Source: Nitrosopumilaceae archaeon (GTDB lineage: Archaea; Thermoproteota; Nitrososphaeria; Nitrososphaerales; Nitrosopumilaceae). Taken from it: 39,629 nucleotides of DNA. Shown here in pieces: positions 39,509-39,629 of the stretch. Position 1 is the stretch's first letter. Each line of letters opens with the position of its first letter. The stretch spans positions 1 to 39,629 of the forward strand of contig JAJEHG010000060.1 in NCBI GenBank assembly GCA_022823825.1. Direction: 5' to 3'. The position numbers and the translations under genes are program-made. The notes under the pieces are model-generated. The model was not told the origin of the DNA, did not search any database, and was given only the letters and a program-made list of their open reading frames with translations.

Positions 39509-39552
39509 CGATATTCGTCGTGCCAGCCCAGCCAACTGGCAGATTAATATGA
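39505..39552 (+). CDS. Very short coupled ORF after dehydrogenase
   Basis: ATG 39505 overlaps the dehydrogenase stop (ATGA) and encodes only MTIFVVPAQPTGRLI before TGA. The coupled start and hydrophobic first strand look like the beginning of an enzyme of the sugar locus that has been cut short. A hairpin lies inside its 3' half. It could also be accidental. Confidence 0.25.
   Translation: MTIFVVPAQPTGRLI
39521..39541. terminator. Possible terminator hairpin
   Basis: TGCCAG (39521-39526) pairs with CTGGCA (39536-39541) around a 9-base loop, followed by AT-rich DNA (GATTAATATGATCTAATTT). Position just after the dehydrogenase gene suggests transcription termination. The stem is short, so confidence is low. 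Confidence 0.35.
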
Positions 39553-39629
39553 TCTAATTTATAGGGATGGACGGAGCCAATAAATCCTGATTATCTGTGC
39601 ATTTGTCATCCCTTGAAACGCCGTACGAC

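Noticed and set aside
1-39629. CRISPR arrays
   Set aside because: No regularly spaced direct repeats of 25-40 bases were seen; short tandem repeats present are intragenic microsatellites.
1-39629. Insertion sequences or transposase genes
   Set aside because: No transposase or integrase motif was seen in any frame; only small inverted-repeat elements are present.

Overview
The window is GC-rich archaeal DNA and most probably comes from a marine ammonia-oxidising-type thaumarchaeon (Nitrososphaerota) of the Cenarchaeum/Nitrosopumilus group. The support is: archaeal/eukaryal-type translation and RNA genes (S11, PDCD5-like protein, RtcB, archaeal-type ValRS); TATA-like boxes about 25-30 bases before start codons with little or no leader; a tRNA-Trp interrupted by two introns; and a secreted protein carrying the 'IPDWVR...DDDTYLS' module I associate with thaumarchaeal exported proteins. 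The species-level placement is inference from memory.

Bases 1-10,500 are mostly housekeeping: a small leaderless ORF, tRNA-Thr(CGU), a GlmM/ManB-type phosphohexomutase, ThiL, a small membrane protein, ribosomal protein S11 with a long acidic N-terminal extension, a reverse-strand rtcB-PDCD5-unknown operon, PurB, an asparagine-synthetase-like enzyme, a RelBE-type toxin-antitoxin remnant and a pterin carbinolamine dehydratase. Bases 10,700-13,000 are an AT-richer three-gene island on the minus strand: an antitoxin-like protein, a PIN-domain protein and an unrecognised 385-aa protein. Bases 13,200-18,350 return to core metabolism: a PTPS/QueD enzyme fused to a nuclease-fold-like domain, ValRS, and the PdxS/PdxT pyridoxal-phosphate synthase.

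Bases 18,500-22,800 hold a secreted protein, a membrane-anchored protein, two tRNA-like arms, a structured inverted-repeat element, decayed Doc and HicBA modules, and the split tRNA-Trp gene. Bases 22,850-28,700 contain aconitase, two unrecognised genes, a stand-alone Lrp/AsnC ligand-binding domain, an EVE-domain protein and a sugar-nucleotide epimerase. From about 27,800 to the right edge lies a cell-surface glycan locus: epimerase, four glycosyltransferase-type proteins, two nucleotide-sugar dehydrogenases, an asparagine-synthetase-like amidotransferase and a sulfotransferase. It has variable base composition, many strand switches and gene remnants in its gaps, as expected for a rapidly changing locus that makes acidic, possibly amidated and sulfated surface sugars.

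Three themes stand out. First, in three toxin-antitoxin modules the toxin reading frame is broken while the antitoxin is open. Second, several core enzymes carry simple-sequence (Gly/Ser/Asn/Asp) inserts or tails. Third, the RNA ligase RtcB lies in the same window as a tRNA that needs two splicing events.
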